Source: Rathayibacter sp. VKM Ac-2857 (GTDB lineage Bacteria; Actinomycetota; Actinomycetes; Actinomycetales; Microbacteriaceae). Taken from it: a DNA stretch of 64,000 nt. The notes beneath the pieces were generated by a model. It was not told the DNA's origin. It ran no database searches and saw nothing but the letters and a program-made list of their open reading frames with translations. The stretch covers positions 1,426,001-1,490,000 of the forward strand of contig NZ_JABMLE010000001.1 of the NCBI RefSeq assembly GCF_013205025.1, given 5' to 3'. A program made the position numbers and the translations under genes. Shown here piece by piece: positions 49,144 to 58,117 of the stretch. Every line of letters begins with the position of its first letter. Position 1 is the first letter of the stretch.

Positions 49144-50028
49144 ATGGCTTCTCCTCAGGACTTCGACCTCGACGAGCTGCGGGGGCGCGTTCTGGAGGAA
49201 CGCGGCGGGGAGGTGGACGACAGCATCCCGGAGCTGGCCGCGGCCGATCCGGGGCTGTGCGCGATCGCGCTCGCACTGCCGGACGGCACCGTGCGCTCGA
49301 GTGCGCAGGCCGACGTGCCGTTCAGCATCCAGTCGGCGGTGAAGCCGTTCCTCTTCGCGCTCGCGCTCCTCGACACTGACGGCGACGCACTCGACCGCGT
49401 CGGCATCGAGCCGACCGGCGAAGCCTTCGACGCCCTGAAGCTCGAGAGCGGCACCGGCCGACCGCCGAACCCGATGGTCAACGCGGGCGCCCTGCTGACC
49501 GCCGCCCTCGTCGACGGCGGCGACGCGGACGGCCGGAGCGCCCGCATCCTCCGCGGCCTCTCGGCCTTCGCCGGCCGACAGCTCGACGTCGACGAGAGCG
49601 TCGCCTCCAACGAGCACCTGCTCGGCGACCGCAACCACGCCCTCGCCCACCTCATGCGCGCGGAGGGCACGCTTCGGCTCGGCGCCGACGACGCGGTCGC
49701 CGCCTACGCCCGCGCCTGCGCCGTCCTCGTCGACGCCGAGGCGCTCGCGGTGATGGGCGCGACCCTCGCCCTCGGCGGCGTGAACCCGGTGACCGGCGAG
49801 CGCGTGGTGCCGGTCCGCGTCGCCCGGGACGTCGTCTCCGTGATGGCCACCTGCGGCGTCTACGACGGCTCCGGCCGCTGGATGCGCGCCGTCGGCATCC
49901 CCGCCAAGTCCAGCGTCTCCGGCGCCATCGTCCTCTCCGCCCCCGGCCGCCTCGGCGCCGCCGTGACCAGCCCGCCCCTCGACTCCCAGGCACCAGCGTC
50001 CGCGGCGCCGCCGCGAGCACCCTCCTGA
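49144..50028 (+). CDS. glsA: Glutaminase, 3' end shifted by one base
   Basis: The frame gives 294 aa. PFSIQSAVKPFLFALAL holds the catalytic Ser-x-x-Lys-type motif and GRPPNPMVNAGALLTAALV the second motif; ASNEHLLGDRNHALAHLMR is also conserved. After PPLDSQ the frame turns into APASAAPPRAPS and stops. Dropping to the -1 frame at 49989 gives GTSVRGAAASTLLSTALALH and a stop at 50072, which matches the GNSVRG...LHxF end of GlsA proteins. A missing G at 49989 explains this. Function: glutamine to glutamate and ammonia. Could be a real mutation or a sequencing error. Confidence 0.88.
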   Translation: MASPQDFDLDELRGRVLEERGGEVDDSIPELAAADPGLCAIALALPDGTVRSSAQADVPFSIQSAVKPFLFALALLDTDGDALDRVGIEPTGEAFDALKLESGTGRPPNPMVNAGALLTAALVDGGDADGRSARILRGLSAFAGRQLDVDESVASNEHLLGDRNHALAHLMRAEGTLRLGADDAVAAYARACAVLVDAEALAVMGATLALGGVNPVTGERVVPVRVARDVVSVMATCGVYDGSGRWMRAVGIPAKSSVSGAIVLSAPGRLGAAVTSPPLDSQAPASAAPPRAPS

Positions 50029-50118
50029 GCACCGCCCTCGCCCTGCACTCCTTCGACCCGACCCCGCGCTGACCGGCGGCCTGCACCGCGTCGGCTTGCG
50101 ACCGCCGTCCCTTGCCAG

Positions 50119-50382
50119 GTGGGTCTCGATACGCCGCTGCGCGGCTACTCGACCAGCATGAAAGGGCCGCTCCGCGAAGACCGCGACCGCGAAGCGCAGC
50201 CCACAAGAACGAGCACGCCCCTGCATGCTGATCGAGTAGCGCCCGCAGGGCGCGTATCGAGATCCGCCCGCACGGAGCACGTGGGTCTCGATACGCCGCT
50301 CCGCGGCTACTCGACCAGCATGGAAAGGCCGCTCCGGGCTCGACCAGCATGAAAGGGCGCTCCGCGGCTACTCGACCGGCAT
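50119..50382. repeat. Palindromic repeat cluster 4
   Basis: Right arms with the variant core CGCCGCTGCGCGGC end near 50160 and 50322, and a left arm CATGCTGATCGAGTAGCGCCC starts near 50223. Partial arms (CTACTCGACCAGCATG-like) run to about 50382. The rest of the gap to 50578 has no gene; CGAATCGC/GCGATTCG (50470-50491) is a small hairpin after the E2 gene. Confidence 0.85.
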
Positions 50383-50578
50383 GGATGGCCGCCCCGCGGA
50401 AACCGCGACCGCGAAGCGGAGCCCACAAGTCCGAGCCCGCCACTCCCCGCGCAAGGCCGAGGTCACCGGCGAATCGCGTGCCAGCGATTCGTCGTACTGG
50501 TACGCGACACGCTCTATGGAACGCTCCCACCCTCCCCAGCCGACCGCGGAGCGGATGACGACGAAGGAGGAATCCGCT

Positions 50579-51910
50579 CTAATCGAGCAGCAGCGCCGGC
50601 TCCTCCAGCACGCTCGCGACGTCGGCGACGAAGCGGCTGACGACGTCGCCGTCGACGACGCGGTGGTCGAAGGAGCCGCCGACGGTGGTGACGAAGCGGG
50701 GGCGGACCTCGCCGTCGACGACCCAGGGCTTCTGCTTGATCGTGCCGAGGGCGATGATCGCGACCTCGCCGGGGTTGAGGATCGGGGTGCCGGTGTCCAT
50801 GCCGAACACGCCGATGTTCGTGATGGTGATGGTGCCGTTCTGCATGTCGGCGGCGGAGGTCTTGCCGTCGCGGGCGTCGAGGGTGAGCTTCTCGAGGGCC
50901 TGGGCGAGCTCGAGGAGGCTCATCGACTGGGCGTCCTTGACGTTGGGGACGAGCAGGCCGCGCGGGGTGGCCGCCGCGATGCCGAGGTTCACGTAGTGGC
51001 GGACGAGGATGTCGGTGTCGGTCCAGGCGGAGTTGACGGTGGGGTTCCTCCGCACCGCCCAGATGATGGCCTTGGCCATGATCAGCAGCGGCGAGACCTT
51101 GACGCCGGCGAAGTCGGGCGAGTTCTTCAGGCGCTTGACGAACTCCATCGTGCGGGTCGCGTCGACGTCGACGAAGACGCTGACGTGCGGCGCGGTGAAG
51201 GCGCTGCGCGACATGGCTGACGCGATCGCCTTGCGGACGCCGCGGACCGGGATGCGGTCCTCGCGGGAGTCGCCCCAGGCGGGGGTCTGGATGTTGCGGA
51301 AGACGCTGGCCTGGGAGGCGTGGCGGATGACGTCGTCGCGGGTGACCTCGCCGGCGAGGCCGGTGGCCTGCACCTCGAGCAGGTCGACGTCGAGGTCCTT
51401 CGCGAGCTTGCGGATCGGCGGCTTCGCGATGACCGGCAGCGCCGAGGAGGCGGGGACCGAGGTTGGGCGCGGCGGCGCGGCCGGGCGGGCCGGCTTCTCC
51501 GGAGCGGCACCCGCGGCGGGGCGGCGACGACGGGTGGCGACGTGGCCCCCGGCGGTGCCGTAGCCGACGAGCGCGGCGCCCGAGCCCTCGCCGGGCTCGG
51601 TCGTGGAGGGGGCGGGCGGCGCGGTGGTCGCCGGCTGCGCGGGCATCGCCGGAATCTCGGATCCGGCCGAGCCGGCACCCTGGACGGTGATGATCGGCGT
51701 GCCGACGTCGACCGTCTGGCCCTCGTCGACGAGGACGTCGACGACGGTGCCGCTGAACGGCGAGGGCAGCTCGACGAGCGACTTGGCGGTCTCGATCTCG
51801 ACGAGGACCTGGTTGACGGTCACCTCGTCGCCGACCTTGACCCGCCAGGAGACGATCTCGGCCTCGGTGAGGCCCTCGCCGACGTCGGGGAGGAGGAAGT
51901 GCTCTGTCAT
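50579..51910 (-). CDS. bkdC: Branched-chain 2-oxoacid dehydrogenase E2 (dihydrolipoyl acyltransferase)
   Basis: 443 aa. The N-terminal lipoyl domain (1-75) has [20 protein letters not shown] with the lipoylated Lys in ETAKS. A Pro/Ala-rich linker follows, then the E1/E3-binding domain [19 protein letters not shown] with VTRDDVIRH. The catalytic domain (about 210-443) has [20 protein letters not shown] and the end motif [16 protein letters not shown] (His and Asp of catalysis). One lipoyl domain. Last gene of the bkd operon; no E3 gene is in the window. Confidence 0.94.
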   Translation of the reverse strand: MTEHFLLPDVGEGLTEAEIVSWRVKVGDEVTVNQVLVEIETAKSLVELPSPFSGTVVDVLVDEGQTVDVGTPIITVQGAGSAGSEIPAMPAQPATTAPPAPSTTEPGEGSGAALVGYGTAGGHVATRRRRPAAGAAPEKPARPAAPPRPTSVPASSALPVIAKPPIRKLAKDLDVDLLEVQATGLAGEVTRDDVIRHASQASVFRNIQTPAWGDSREDRIPVRGVRKAIASAMSRSAFTAPHVSVFVDVDATRTMEFVKRLKNSPDFAGVKVSPLLIMAKAIIWAVRRNPTVNSAWTDTDILVRHYVNLGIAAATPRGLLVPNVKDAQSMSLLELAQALEKLTLDARDGKTSAADMQNGTITITNIGVFGMDTGTPILNPGEVAIIALGTIKQKPWVVDGEVRPRFVTTVGGSFDHRVVDGDVVSRFVADVASVLEEPALLLD

Positions 51911-51983
51911 CGTCGGGACTCCTGGCTGTGCCGGTCGTTCATGAGGAAGGGGGCGCGTCGAGGCGCGGTGGGGCGGGGACTGC

Positions 51984-53009
51984 TCAGTACGCGAGCGAGC
52001 GGTCGACGGCCTCGAGCACGCGGTCGACGTCGGGGAGGAAGAGCTTCTCGACCTTGGCGGGCGGGAAGGGCGTGTCGAAGCCCGCGACCCGGAGCACCGG
52101 CGCCTCGAGCGAGTAGAACGCCTTCTCGGTGACGGTCGCGGCGATCTCGGAGCCGAGGCTCACGTTCGCGGACGCCTCCTGGGCGACCACGAGCCGGCCG
52201 GTCTTGCGGACCGACGCGAGCAGCGGCTCCCAGTCGATCGGCGAGAGCGAGCGCAGGTCGACGACCTCGACGCTCGTCCCCTCTTCGCCGGCGAGCTCGG
52301 CGGCCTGGAGCAGCACGGAGACCATCGGCCCCCAGCCCACGACGGTGACCTCGTCGCCCTGGCGCACGACGCGGGTCGCGTGCAGCGGAGCGGCGGAGGC
52401 GCGGAGGTCGACGTCGCCCTTGGGCCAGTAGCGGCTCTTGGGCTCGAAGAACATCACCGGGTCGTCCGAGGCGATGGCCTCCTGGATCATCCAGTAGGCG
52501 TCGTTCGGGGTCGACGGGCTGACCGCGCGGAGGCCCGCGGTGTGCGCGAAGTAGGCCTCGTTGCTCTCCTGGTGGTGCTCGACCGCTCCGATGTGCCCGC
52601 CGTAGGGCACCCGGATGACGACGGGCATGGTGAGCGCGCCCTCGTGCCGGTTGGTCATCTTCGCGAGCTGCGAGGTGATCTGGTCGAAGGCCGGGTAGAT
52701 GAAGCCGTCGAACTGGATCTCGCAGACGGGGCGGAAGCCGCGCATCGCCAGGCCGATCGCCGTGCCGACGATGCCGGACTCGGCGAGCGGGGTGTCGAGC
52801 ACGCGCTGCGGCCCGAACTCGGCGTGCAGGCCCTCGGTGATGCGGAAGACACCGCCGAGGGGGCCGATGTCCTCGCCCATCAGCAGGACGCGGTCGTTCT
52901 CGGTCATCGCGCGACGGAGCCCGGCGTTGAGCGCCTTCGCCATCGACATGGACTCCAGCTGCGTGTCGCTCAGCGGCGGCTGGACGGTGGTGCTCGTGTC
53001 GATCGTCAT
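51984..53009 (-). CDS. bkdB: Branched-chain 2-oxoacid dehydrogenase E1 beta
   Basis: 341 aa, ATG coupled to E1 alpha (ATGA). [40 protein letters not shown] and [20 protein letters not shown] with [12 protein letters not shown] are standard transketolase-like beta-subunit blocks (pyrimidine-binding half). C-terminal [20 protein letters not shown] is typical. Pairs with E1 alpha to decarboxylate branched-chain 2-oxoacids. Confidence 0.94.
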   Translation of the reverse strand: MTIDTSTTVQPPLSDTQLESMSMAKALNAGLRRAMTENDRVLLMGEDIGPLGGVFRITEGLHAEFGPQRVLDTPLAESGIVGTAIGLAMRGFRPVCEIQFDGFIYPAFDQITSQLAKMTNRHEGALTMPVVIRVPYGGHIGAVEHHQESNEAYFAHTAGLRAVSPSTPNDAYWMIQEAIASDDPVMFFEPKSRYWPKGDVDLRASAAPLHATRVVRQGDEVTVVGWGPMVSVLLQAAELAGEEGTSVEVVDLRSLSPIDWEPLLASVRKTGRLVVAQEASANVSLGSEIAATVTEKAFYSLEAPVLRVAGFDTPFPPAKVEKLFLPDVDRVLEAVDRSLAY

Positions 53010-54136
53010 CGCGGGTCGCCTCCCAGCGATTCCTCGTAGCCCTGGAGCCACGCCTTCTGCTCCGCCACCGGCTGGTGCGGCTCCGAGTACACGTGGTCGA
53101 ACATCACGTCGACGGGCGGCGCCTCGAGCGCGAGCAGGCGCTGCCGGATGTCGGCGGCGAAGTCCTTCGCCTCCTCGTCGACCTCGTCGAAGAACGACTG
53201 CGGGGCGCCGAGGCCGCGCAGGTACGCGGCGAAGCGGGTGATCGGGTCCTTCGCGACCCACGAGGCGAGCTCGTCGTCGGTCCGGTACTTCGTGGGGTCG
53301 TCGCTCGAGGTGTGCGCGCCGATGCGGTAGGTCAGCGCCTCGATGAACTGGGGTCCGCCGCCGGAGCGGGCGTCGGCGAGGTGCTTCGCGGTGACGGCGT
53401 AGCTCGCGAGCACGTCGTTGCCGTCGATCTGCACGCCGGGGATGCCGAAGCCGGAGGAGCGCAGGTAGAGCGGGCTGCGCGACTGCGTGGCGACGGGCAC
53501 CGAGATCGCGTAGTGGTTGTTCTGCAGGAAGAACACCTCGGGCGTCTGGTAGCTCGCGGCGAAGACCATCGCCTCGCTGACGTCGCCCTGGCTGGAGGCG
53601 CCGTCGCCGAAGTAGACGATGACCGCCGCGTCCTTCTCGGGGTCGCCCGTGCCGGTGGCGCCGTCGAAGGTGAGGCCCATCGCGTAGCCGGTCGCGTGCA
53701 GCGCCTGCGAGCCGAGGACAAGGGTGTAGAGGTGGAAGTTGCCGTGCGCGGGGTCGGCCGGGTCCCAGCCGCCGTGCGTCACGCCGCGCAGGAGCGCGAG
53801 GACGCGGAGCAGGTCGACGCCGCGGACCTTGGCGACGACGTGCTCGCGGTAGGAGGGGAAGACGTGGTCCTGCGGGCGCAGCGCGAACGCGGAGCCGACC
53901 TGCGCCGCCTCCTGCCCGTGGCTGGGCACCCAGAGACCGAGCTGGCCCTGCCGCTGCAGATTCGCCGCCTCGATGTCGAACCGGCGCACGACCGCCATCT
54001 CGCGGTAGAAGGAGCGGTGCTGCGCCTCGTCGATCCCGTCGAGGAGGGGGGCGTACTGCTCGGCCGCGGGGGTCGGCGCGAACCGGCCGTCCGCGGTGAG
54101 GAACTGGACCGTCGGCGTCTCGCTGGTGGCTGCCAC
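53006..54136 (-). CDS. bkdA: Branched-chain 2-oxoacid dehydrogenase E1 alpha
   Basis: 376 aa. The thiamine-diphosphate motif is VIVYFGDGASSQGDVSEAMV followed by EVFFLQNNHYAISVP (GDG...N). SFYREMAVVRRFDIEAANLQ and QGQLGLWVPSHGQEAAQVGS are family landmarks, and RIGAHTSSDDPTKYR is the usual end. GTG start five bases after the aminotransferase stop. It loads the branched-chain acyl group onto E2; the pathway gives branched acyl-CoA primers for anteiso/iso fatty acids common in this family of bacteria. Confidence 0.94.
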   Translation of the reverse strand: MAATSETPTVQFLTADGRFAPTPAAEQYAPLLDGIDEAQHRSFYREMAVVRRFDIEAANLQRQGQLGLWVPSHGQEAAQVGSAFALRPQDHVFPSYREHVVAKVRGVDLLRVLALLRGVTHGGWDPADPAHGNFHLYTLVLGSQALHATGYAMGLTFDGATGTGDPEKDAAVIVYFGDGASSQGDVSEAMVFAASYQTPEVFFLQNNHYAISVPVATQSRSPLYLRSSGFGIPGVQIDGNDVLASYAVTAKHLADARSGGGPQFIEALTYRIGAHTSSDDPTKYRTDDELASWVAKDPITRFAAYLRGLGAPQSFFDEVDEEAKDFAADIRQRLLALEAPPVDVMFDHVYSEPHQPVAEQKAWLQGYEESLGGDPR

Positions 54137-54140
54137 CCGA

Positions 54141-55247
54141 CTAACCTATCCGCCTCGCGGGATGCCCCTTCGGGAGGGTCCCCACAATCTCCGCCGCCGC
54201 AGTGAGGAGCTTGTCGACAGAACTCGCCTCGCCGACGGACACCCGGATGCCCTCGGGCGGGAAGGCGCGGACGACCACGCCGGCCCGCTCGAAGACCGCC
54301 GCGGCCGCTTCCGTCTCCTCGCGGGTGTCGAACCAGAGGAAGTTCGCCTCGGACTTCGGGATGGTCCAGCCCTGGTCGAGCAGCGCCTGCCAGAGGTGGT
54401 CGCGCAGCTGCGCGATGCGGCCGACGCGCTCGAGCAGCTCCTCGCGGTGCTCGAGCGAGGCGACCGCCGCGGTCTCCGCGAAGCGGGTGACCGAGAGCGG
54501 GATGGCGGTCGAGCGGGCCGCGTCGAGGATCCGCGGGTGGCCGATCGCGTAGCCGACGCGCAGGCCCGCGAGCCCGTACGCCTTGGAGAAGGTGCGGGCG
54601 ACGACGAGGTTGGGGTGGCGGCCGAGGAGGGTCGCACCGTCGACCGCGCGCTCGTCGCCGACGAACTCGGCGTAGGCCTCGTCGAGCAGGACGAGGACGT
54701 CGGCCGGCACCCGCTCGAGGAAGGCGGCGACGTCGTCCGCGGTGGCGACGGTCCCGGTGGGGTTGTTCGGGCTGCAGACGATCACCAGTCGGGTGCGCTC
54801 GGTGATCGCCTGCGCCATCGCGTCGAGGTCGTGCGTGTCGTCGGGGCGCAGCGGCACGCGGATGCCGGTCGCCCCGGCGGTGGTGATGAGGGAGGGGTAC
54901 GCCTCGAAGGAGCGCCAGGCGTGCACGACCTCGTCGCCCGGGCCCGCGGCGGCGGTGATCAGCTGGGCGATGACGGCGACGGAGCCCGCTCCGACGATGA
55001 CCTCGTCGATCCCGACCCCGTAGCTCGCGGCGAGCGCCGTCCGCAGCGCCGTGGCCGCGGCGTCCGGGTAGCGGTTGAAGTCGGTGATCGCCTGCACCCG
55101 CTCGAGCACGGAGGGCAGCGGGTCGAACGGGTTCTCGTTGGAGGAGAGCTTGAACGCGTCGGCGGAGGCCGCGCGGCCCTGGCGGTAGGCCGGCAGAGCG
55201 AGGATCTCGGGGCGGAGGCGGACGGGTGGCTCCTGCTGGTCGGTCAC
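54141..55247 (-). CDS. hisC: Histidinol-phosphate/aromatic aminotransferase-like enzyme
   Basis: 368 aa. [24 protein letters not shown]-like substrate motif and [20 protein letters not shown], then DEAYAEFVG (PLP Asp-x-x-Tyr) and [20 protein letters not shown] with the PLP lysine in SKAYG define the class-I fold-type HisC group. First gene of the bkd operon. Its place before the E1/E2 genes suggests transamination of branched-chain or aromatic amino acids, rather than histidine synthesis (inference), so hisC is a family name only. Confidence 0.88.
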   Translation of the reverse strand: MTDQQEPPVRLRPEILALPAYRQGRAASADAFKLSSNENPFDPLPSVLERVQAITDFNRYPDAAATALRTALAASYGVGIDEVIVGAGSVAVIAQLITAAAGPGDEVVHAWRSFEAYPSLITTAGATGIRVPLRPDDTHDLDAMAQAITERTRLVIVCSPNNPTGTVATADDVAAFLERVPADVLVLLDEAYAEFVGDERAVDGATLLGRHPNLVVARTFSKAYGLAGLRVGYAIGHPRILDAARSTAIPLSVTRFAETAAVASLEHREELLERVGRIAQLRDHLWQALLDQGWTIPKSEANFLWFDTREETEAAAAVFERAGVVVRAFPPEGIRVSVGEASSVDKLLTAAAEIVGTLPKGHPARRIG

Positions 55248-55328
55248 CGGCCCATGCTATTCGGGCGGCGGCCGGGCGGGCCGCGGGGCCGCGCGCTGCG
55301 CCGGAGACCGAGGCGACAGAGTGGAGGC

Positions 55329-55730
55329 ATGCGCAGACTCCTCCTCGGCCTGGCCACCAACGCCCTCGCCCTCTGGTTGACCACGCTCGTCGTCTCGGGC
55401 GTCCGCGTCGATCCGTACGAGGAGGGACCGACCGCCGCGGTGCTCACGTACCTCCTGGTCGCCGTGATCTTCGGCGTGGTCAACTCCGTGGTCGGCGGGT
55501 TCGTCCGCGTGGTGGCCTTCCCGCTGTACGTGCTGACGCTGGGTCTCGTCTCCTTCCTGGTGAACGGCCTGCTCCTGCTGCTGACGGCCTGGATCAGCGG
55601 CCCCTTCGGCTTCGGCCTGGTCGTGGACGGCTTCTGGTGGGGCGTCCTCGGCGCCCTCGTGCTCGCGATCGTGAACGGGTTCATCGGGCTGCTGCTCCGC
55701 CCGTTCGCCCGCGATCGCCGCAGGGACTGA
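55329..55730 (+). CDS. Phage-holin-superfamily IV-like membrane protein (PF04020 type)
   Basis: 133 aa, four TM segments: LLLGLATNALALWLTTLVVS, VLTYLLVAVIFGVVNSVVGG, VVAFPLYVLTLGLVSFLVNG and VVDGFWWGVLGALVLAIVNG. Pattern V-R-V-x-A-F-P-L-Y and L-T-L-G-L-x-S-F matches the 4-TM 'Mycobacterial phage holin' family seen in many bacteria without phages. Function unknown. Its last 50 bases overlap the 3' end of the opposing hydrolase gene. Confidence 0.85.
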   Translation: MRRLLLGLATNALALWLTTLVVSGVRVDPYEEGPTAAVLTYLLVAVIFGVVNSVVGGFVRVVAFPLYVLTLGLVSFLVNGLLLLLTAWISGPFGFGLVVDGFWWGVLGALVLAIVNGFIGLLLRPFARDRRRD

Positions 55731-57156
55731 CCGGCACGGTCGTCAGCCGGGCCGCGACCCGCGCGTCCGGCGCTCCCCGCCAGAGCGGGAAGAGCGCCGC
55801 CCCCGCCGCCGCGAGCCGCGGATCGGCCGCCGCGTCGAGGGCGCGCCCGGTGGCGACGTAGGCGTCGAGGGCGTGCGCGGGGACGGGGCTGTCCCGCGGT
55901 GTGCCCTCCGGCGAGTCGCGCTCGACCACGACGACCCCCGGCTCCTCCGCCGCCGTCCTGCCGAAGCCGCCGAGCGCCGGCACGAGATCGTCGGAGTGCT
56001 CGATCGAGAGCGAGTGCGTCCCGTCCGGCAGGTCGAGTCCGCGCGCCGGACTGCCGAAGGTGACGACGTCGTGCACGTCGTAGCGCCCGGACTGCGCCAC
56101 CCGGAGCGCGACCAGCCCGCCCTGCGAGTGAGCGGCCATCGTCACGGGCGCGCCGGGCGGGACCCCCGCCGCCGCCATCGCCGCGAGCACGCCCTCGACC
56201 GAGGCCGCCCGCTGCCCGCCCATGACCTGCAGGTTGGAGACGGCCCCGAACGCCTGCTCCGGATCGGCGCTCCAGTCGGTCGTGCCAGTGACGGTGACCA
56301 GCCACTCCTCGCCGTAGCGCTCGATCACCACCTGCGGGCCGTCGGGATCGCTCGGCGGGATCCGCGCGGCGAGCTCGCCCCAGCCCGACGGCGCGGCGAC
56401 CGGGTCGACCGGCGGCGCCACCCGCTCCACCCGCAGCTCCCGCTCCCCCGGCGCCGGCAGCACGCCGAACAGCGTCCCGAGGACGACGAGCGCCCCCGCC
56501 GCCGACTGCACCCCGCTGCCGATCACCTGCTCGGACGGCGGCCGCCCCACCGCCTCGGCGAGCGGCGGCGGGAGCAGCAGCACCCCGATCTCGGTGCCGA
56601 GGCCGATCCAGGAGATCAGCCCGCGCATCCCCTCGATCACCAGCGGGTCCCCGAGAAGGGCGCGGACCAGGTCCTCCCCCTCCTCCGCCAGGTCGGCCCG
56701 GGCGCTCTCGTCCCCCCTGAGAGCCCGCGCCGCCGCCGAGACCGAGCCGAACGCGGCGTCGGCGACCGCCCGGACCAGCACCGCCGCGTCCTCCACCGCG
56801 CCGGGGAGCCGCCGCGCGAGGGACTCGCCCGCCCGGCGTTCGAAGACGCCGACGGCCCCCTCGGGACCGAGGACCGACAGGACGTCGGGCGCCGCGGCCT
56901 CCTCCGCCCGCTCGTACCCCGCCCCAGCCGCCCCGAGCGCGTCGCGGAGCGCCACCGCGTCGGCCTCGAGGGCGCGGAGCCGGTCGGCCAGCACGGTCGG
57001 CTCGCCCGCCCGCCCCGGCGCCGCGACCAGCACCGCCGGGACGAGCCCGTCGCCGAGGGCTGCGCACTCCCCCAGCTCCGCCGCGAGCCACCCGAGCACC
57101 CTGCGGCGCTCCTCGAGCTCCTCCGTCTCGACCCGCACCGGCGTGGGCGCCCTCAT
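55681..57156 (-). CDS. Lipase-like alpha/beta hydrolase, paired with a WXG100-like protein
   Basis: 491 aa. The N-terminal 300 residues are an Ala/Arg-rich helical region with some coiled-coil-like character, without signal peptide. The C-terminal part is an alpha/beta hydrolase: VTMAAHSQGGLVALRVAQSG (nucleophile Ser in AHSQGG), VHDVVTFGSPARGLDLPDGT, SIEHSDDLVPALGG (Asp) and SPVPAHALDAYVATG (His). ATG at 57156 overlaps the stop of the 80-aa WXG-like gene. Pairing with a WXG100 partner resembles the LXG/WXG toxin-like effectors of type VII secretion. Exported effector or cell-envelope lipase are both possible. Confidence 0.75.
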   Translation of the reverse strand: MRAPTPVRVETEELEERRRVLGWLAAELGECAALGDGLVPAVLVAAPGRAGEPTVLADRLRALEADAVALRDALGAAGAGYERAEEAAAPDVLSVLGPEGAVGVFERRAGESLARRLPGAVEDAAVLVRAVADAAFGSVSAAARALRGDESARADLAEEGEDLVRALLGDPLVIEGMRGLISWIGLGTEIGVLLLPPPLAEAVGRPPSEQVIGSGVQSAAGALVVLGTLFGVLPAPGERELRVERVAPPVDPVAAPSGWGELAARIPPSDPDGPQVVIERYGEEWLVTVTGTTDWSADPEQAFGAVSNLQVMGGQRAASVEGVLAAMAAAGVPPGAPVTMAAHSQGGLVALRVAQSGRYDVHDVVTFGSPARGLDLPDGTHSLSIEHSDDLVPALGGFGRTAAEEPGVVVVERDSPEGTPRDSPVPAHALDAYVATGRALDAAADPRLAAAGAALFPLWRGAPDARVAARLTTVPVSPCGDRGRTGGAAAR

Positions 57157-57395
57157 CCGCCCGCCCCCGCCGCGAGCCCCTGCGCCGCCCCCTCCGCCGT
57201 CGCGAGCCCGGCGAGCAGCGCGGCCGCCCGGTCGGCGTAGCGCCGCGCCGCCGGCCCCTCCCAGTCGGCGTCGGGGAGGATGCCGCCCGCCTCCCCGCGC
57301 AGCACCCCGATCCGCTCGGCGAGCGCCGCCGTCTCCGCCCTCGGCCACGGCGCGGCCGCACCCGCCGCACCCACCGCACTCACCTCGACGCCCAT
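57153..57395 (-). CDS. WXG100-like small protein
   Basis: 80 aa from the ATG at 57395 with GGGAGGTGG six bases upstream, a strong site. The sequence is helical: AALAERIGVLRGEAGGILPD, then ADWEGPAARRYADRAAALLA with a W-E-G turn (WxG) between two helices. The second helix ends without a clear Y-x3-D/E export motif. It overlaps the hydrolase start, so they are translated together. No ESX ATPase is in the window. Confidence 0.6.
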   Translation of the reverse strand: MGVEVSAVGAAGAAAPWPRAETAALAERIGVLRGEAGGILPDADWEGPAARRYADRAAALLAGLATAEGAAQGLAAGAGG

Positions 57396-57532
57396 CCGCC
57401 ACCTCCCTTCCTCTCGTCGCCCGCGGCCAGCCTCGAGCACCGCGGACGGCGGCGGGCGGGCCTCCGCCGGATCGGTGGAGAGGTCGGGAATCGACCGGCT
57501 GGGGAGGACCCGCGGTGCGCCATGATGGGCGG

Positions 57533-58117
57533 GTGACCCCCTCCTCCGCGCCGTCGGCGTTCGCCGTGTGCTTCGTCTGCACCGGCAACATCTGCCGATC
57601 GCCGATGGCGGAGGTGGTGCTGCGCTCCCTCGCCGAGCAGGCCGGCCTCGGCTCGGTCATCGAGATCACCTCGGCGGGCACCGGCGAGTGGCACCTCGGC
57701 GAGCACGCCGACCGCCGCGCCCTCGACGCGCTCGAGCGCCGCGGACTCGACGGCGCCCCGCACCGCGCGCGCCTCTTCGACCCGGCGCTCTTCGAGGAGT
57801 TCGACCTCGTCGTCGCACTCGACCACGGCCACGAGCGGGCGCTGCGCTCCTGGGCCCGCACCGACGTCGACCGGCAGAAGATCCGGCGCCTGCTCGCCTT
57901 CGAGCCGGGCCTCTCCCCGCAGGGCGACGTCCCCGACCCCTACTATTCCGATGCGGCGGCGTTCGACTCGGTGCTCGCGCTCATCGAGCGCGCGTGCCGG
58001 GCGCTCTTCGCCCAGATCGAACCGGGACTGCGCGGCAACCGCACGGTCCGCACCGACTCGCGCTCGAGCCTCCAGACCGCGCGGGACCACCGAGAACCGG
58101 AAGGCACCACCGCATGA
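57533..58117 (+). CDS. Low-molecular-weight protein tyrosine phosphatase
   Basis: 194 aa from a GTG (57533). VCFVCTGNICRSPMAEVVLR is the CX5RS loop (Cys, Arg, Ser). ITSAGTGEWHLGEHADRRAL and VPDPYYSDAAAFD with the DP-loop Asp complete it. Compared with the Wzb-like copy at 7522 this is the housekeeping type. The stop overlaps purB start (ATGA). C-terminal 25 residues are an extension. Confidence 0.92.
   Translation: MTPSSAPSAFAVCFVCTGNICRSPMAEVVLRSLAEQAGLGSVIEITSAGTGEWHLGEHADRRALDALERRGLDGAPHRARLFDPALFEEFDLVVALDHGHERALRSWARTDVDRQKIRRLLAFEPGLSPQGDVPDPYYSDAAAFDSVLALIERACRALFAQIEPGLRGNRTVRTDSRSSLQTARDHREPEGTTA

Noticed and set aside
49144-49379. Overlapping frames at the glutaminase 5' end
   Set aside because: Only the frame with FSIQS and NPMVNAGA is coherent; others are shadows.
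55329-55730. Holin-like protein as sign of a prophage
   Set aside because: Family is widespread outside phages; no lysin, integrase, terminase or structural genes are near.
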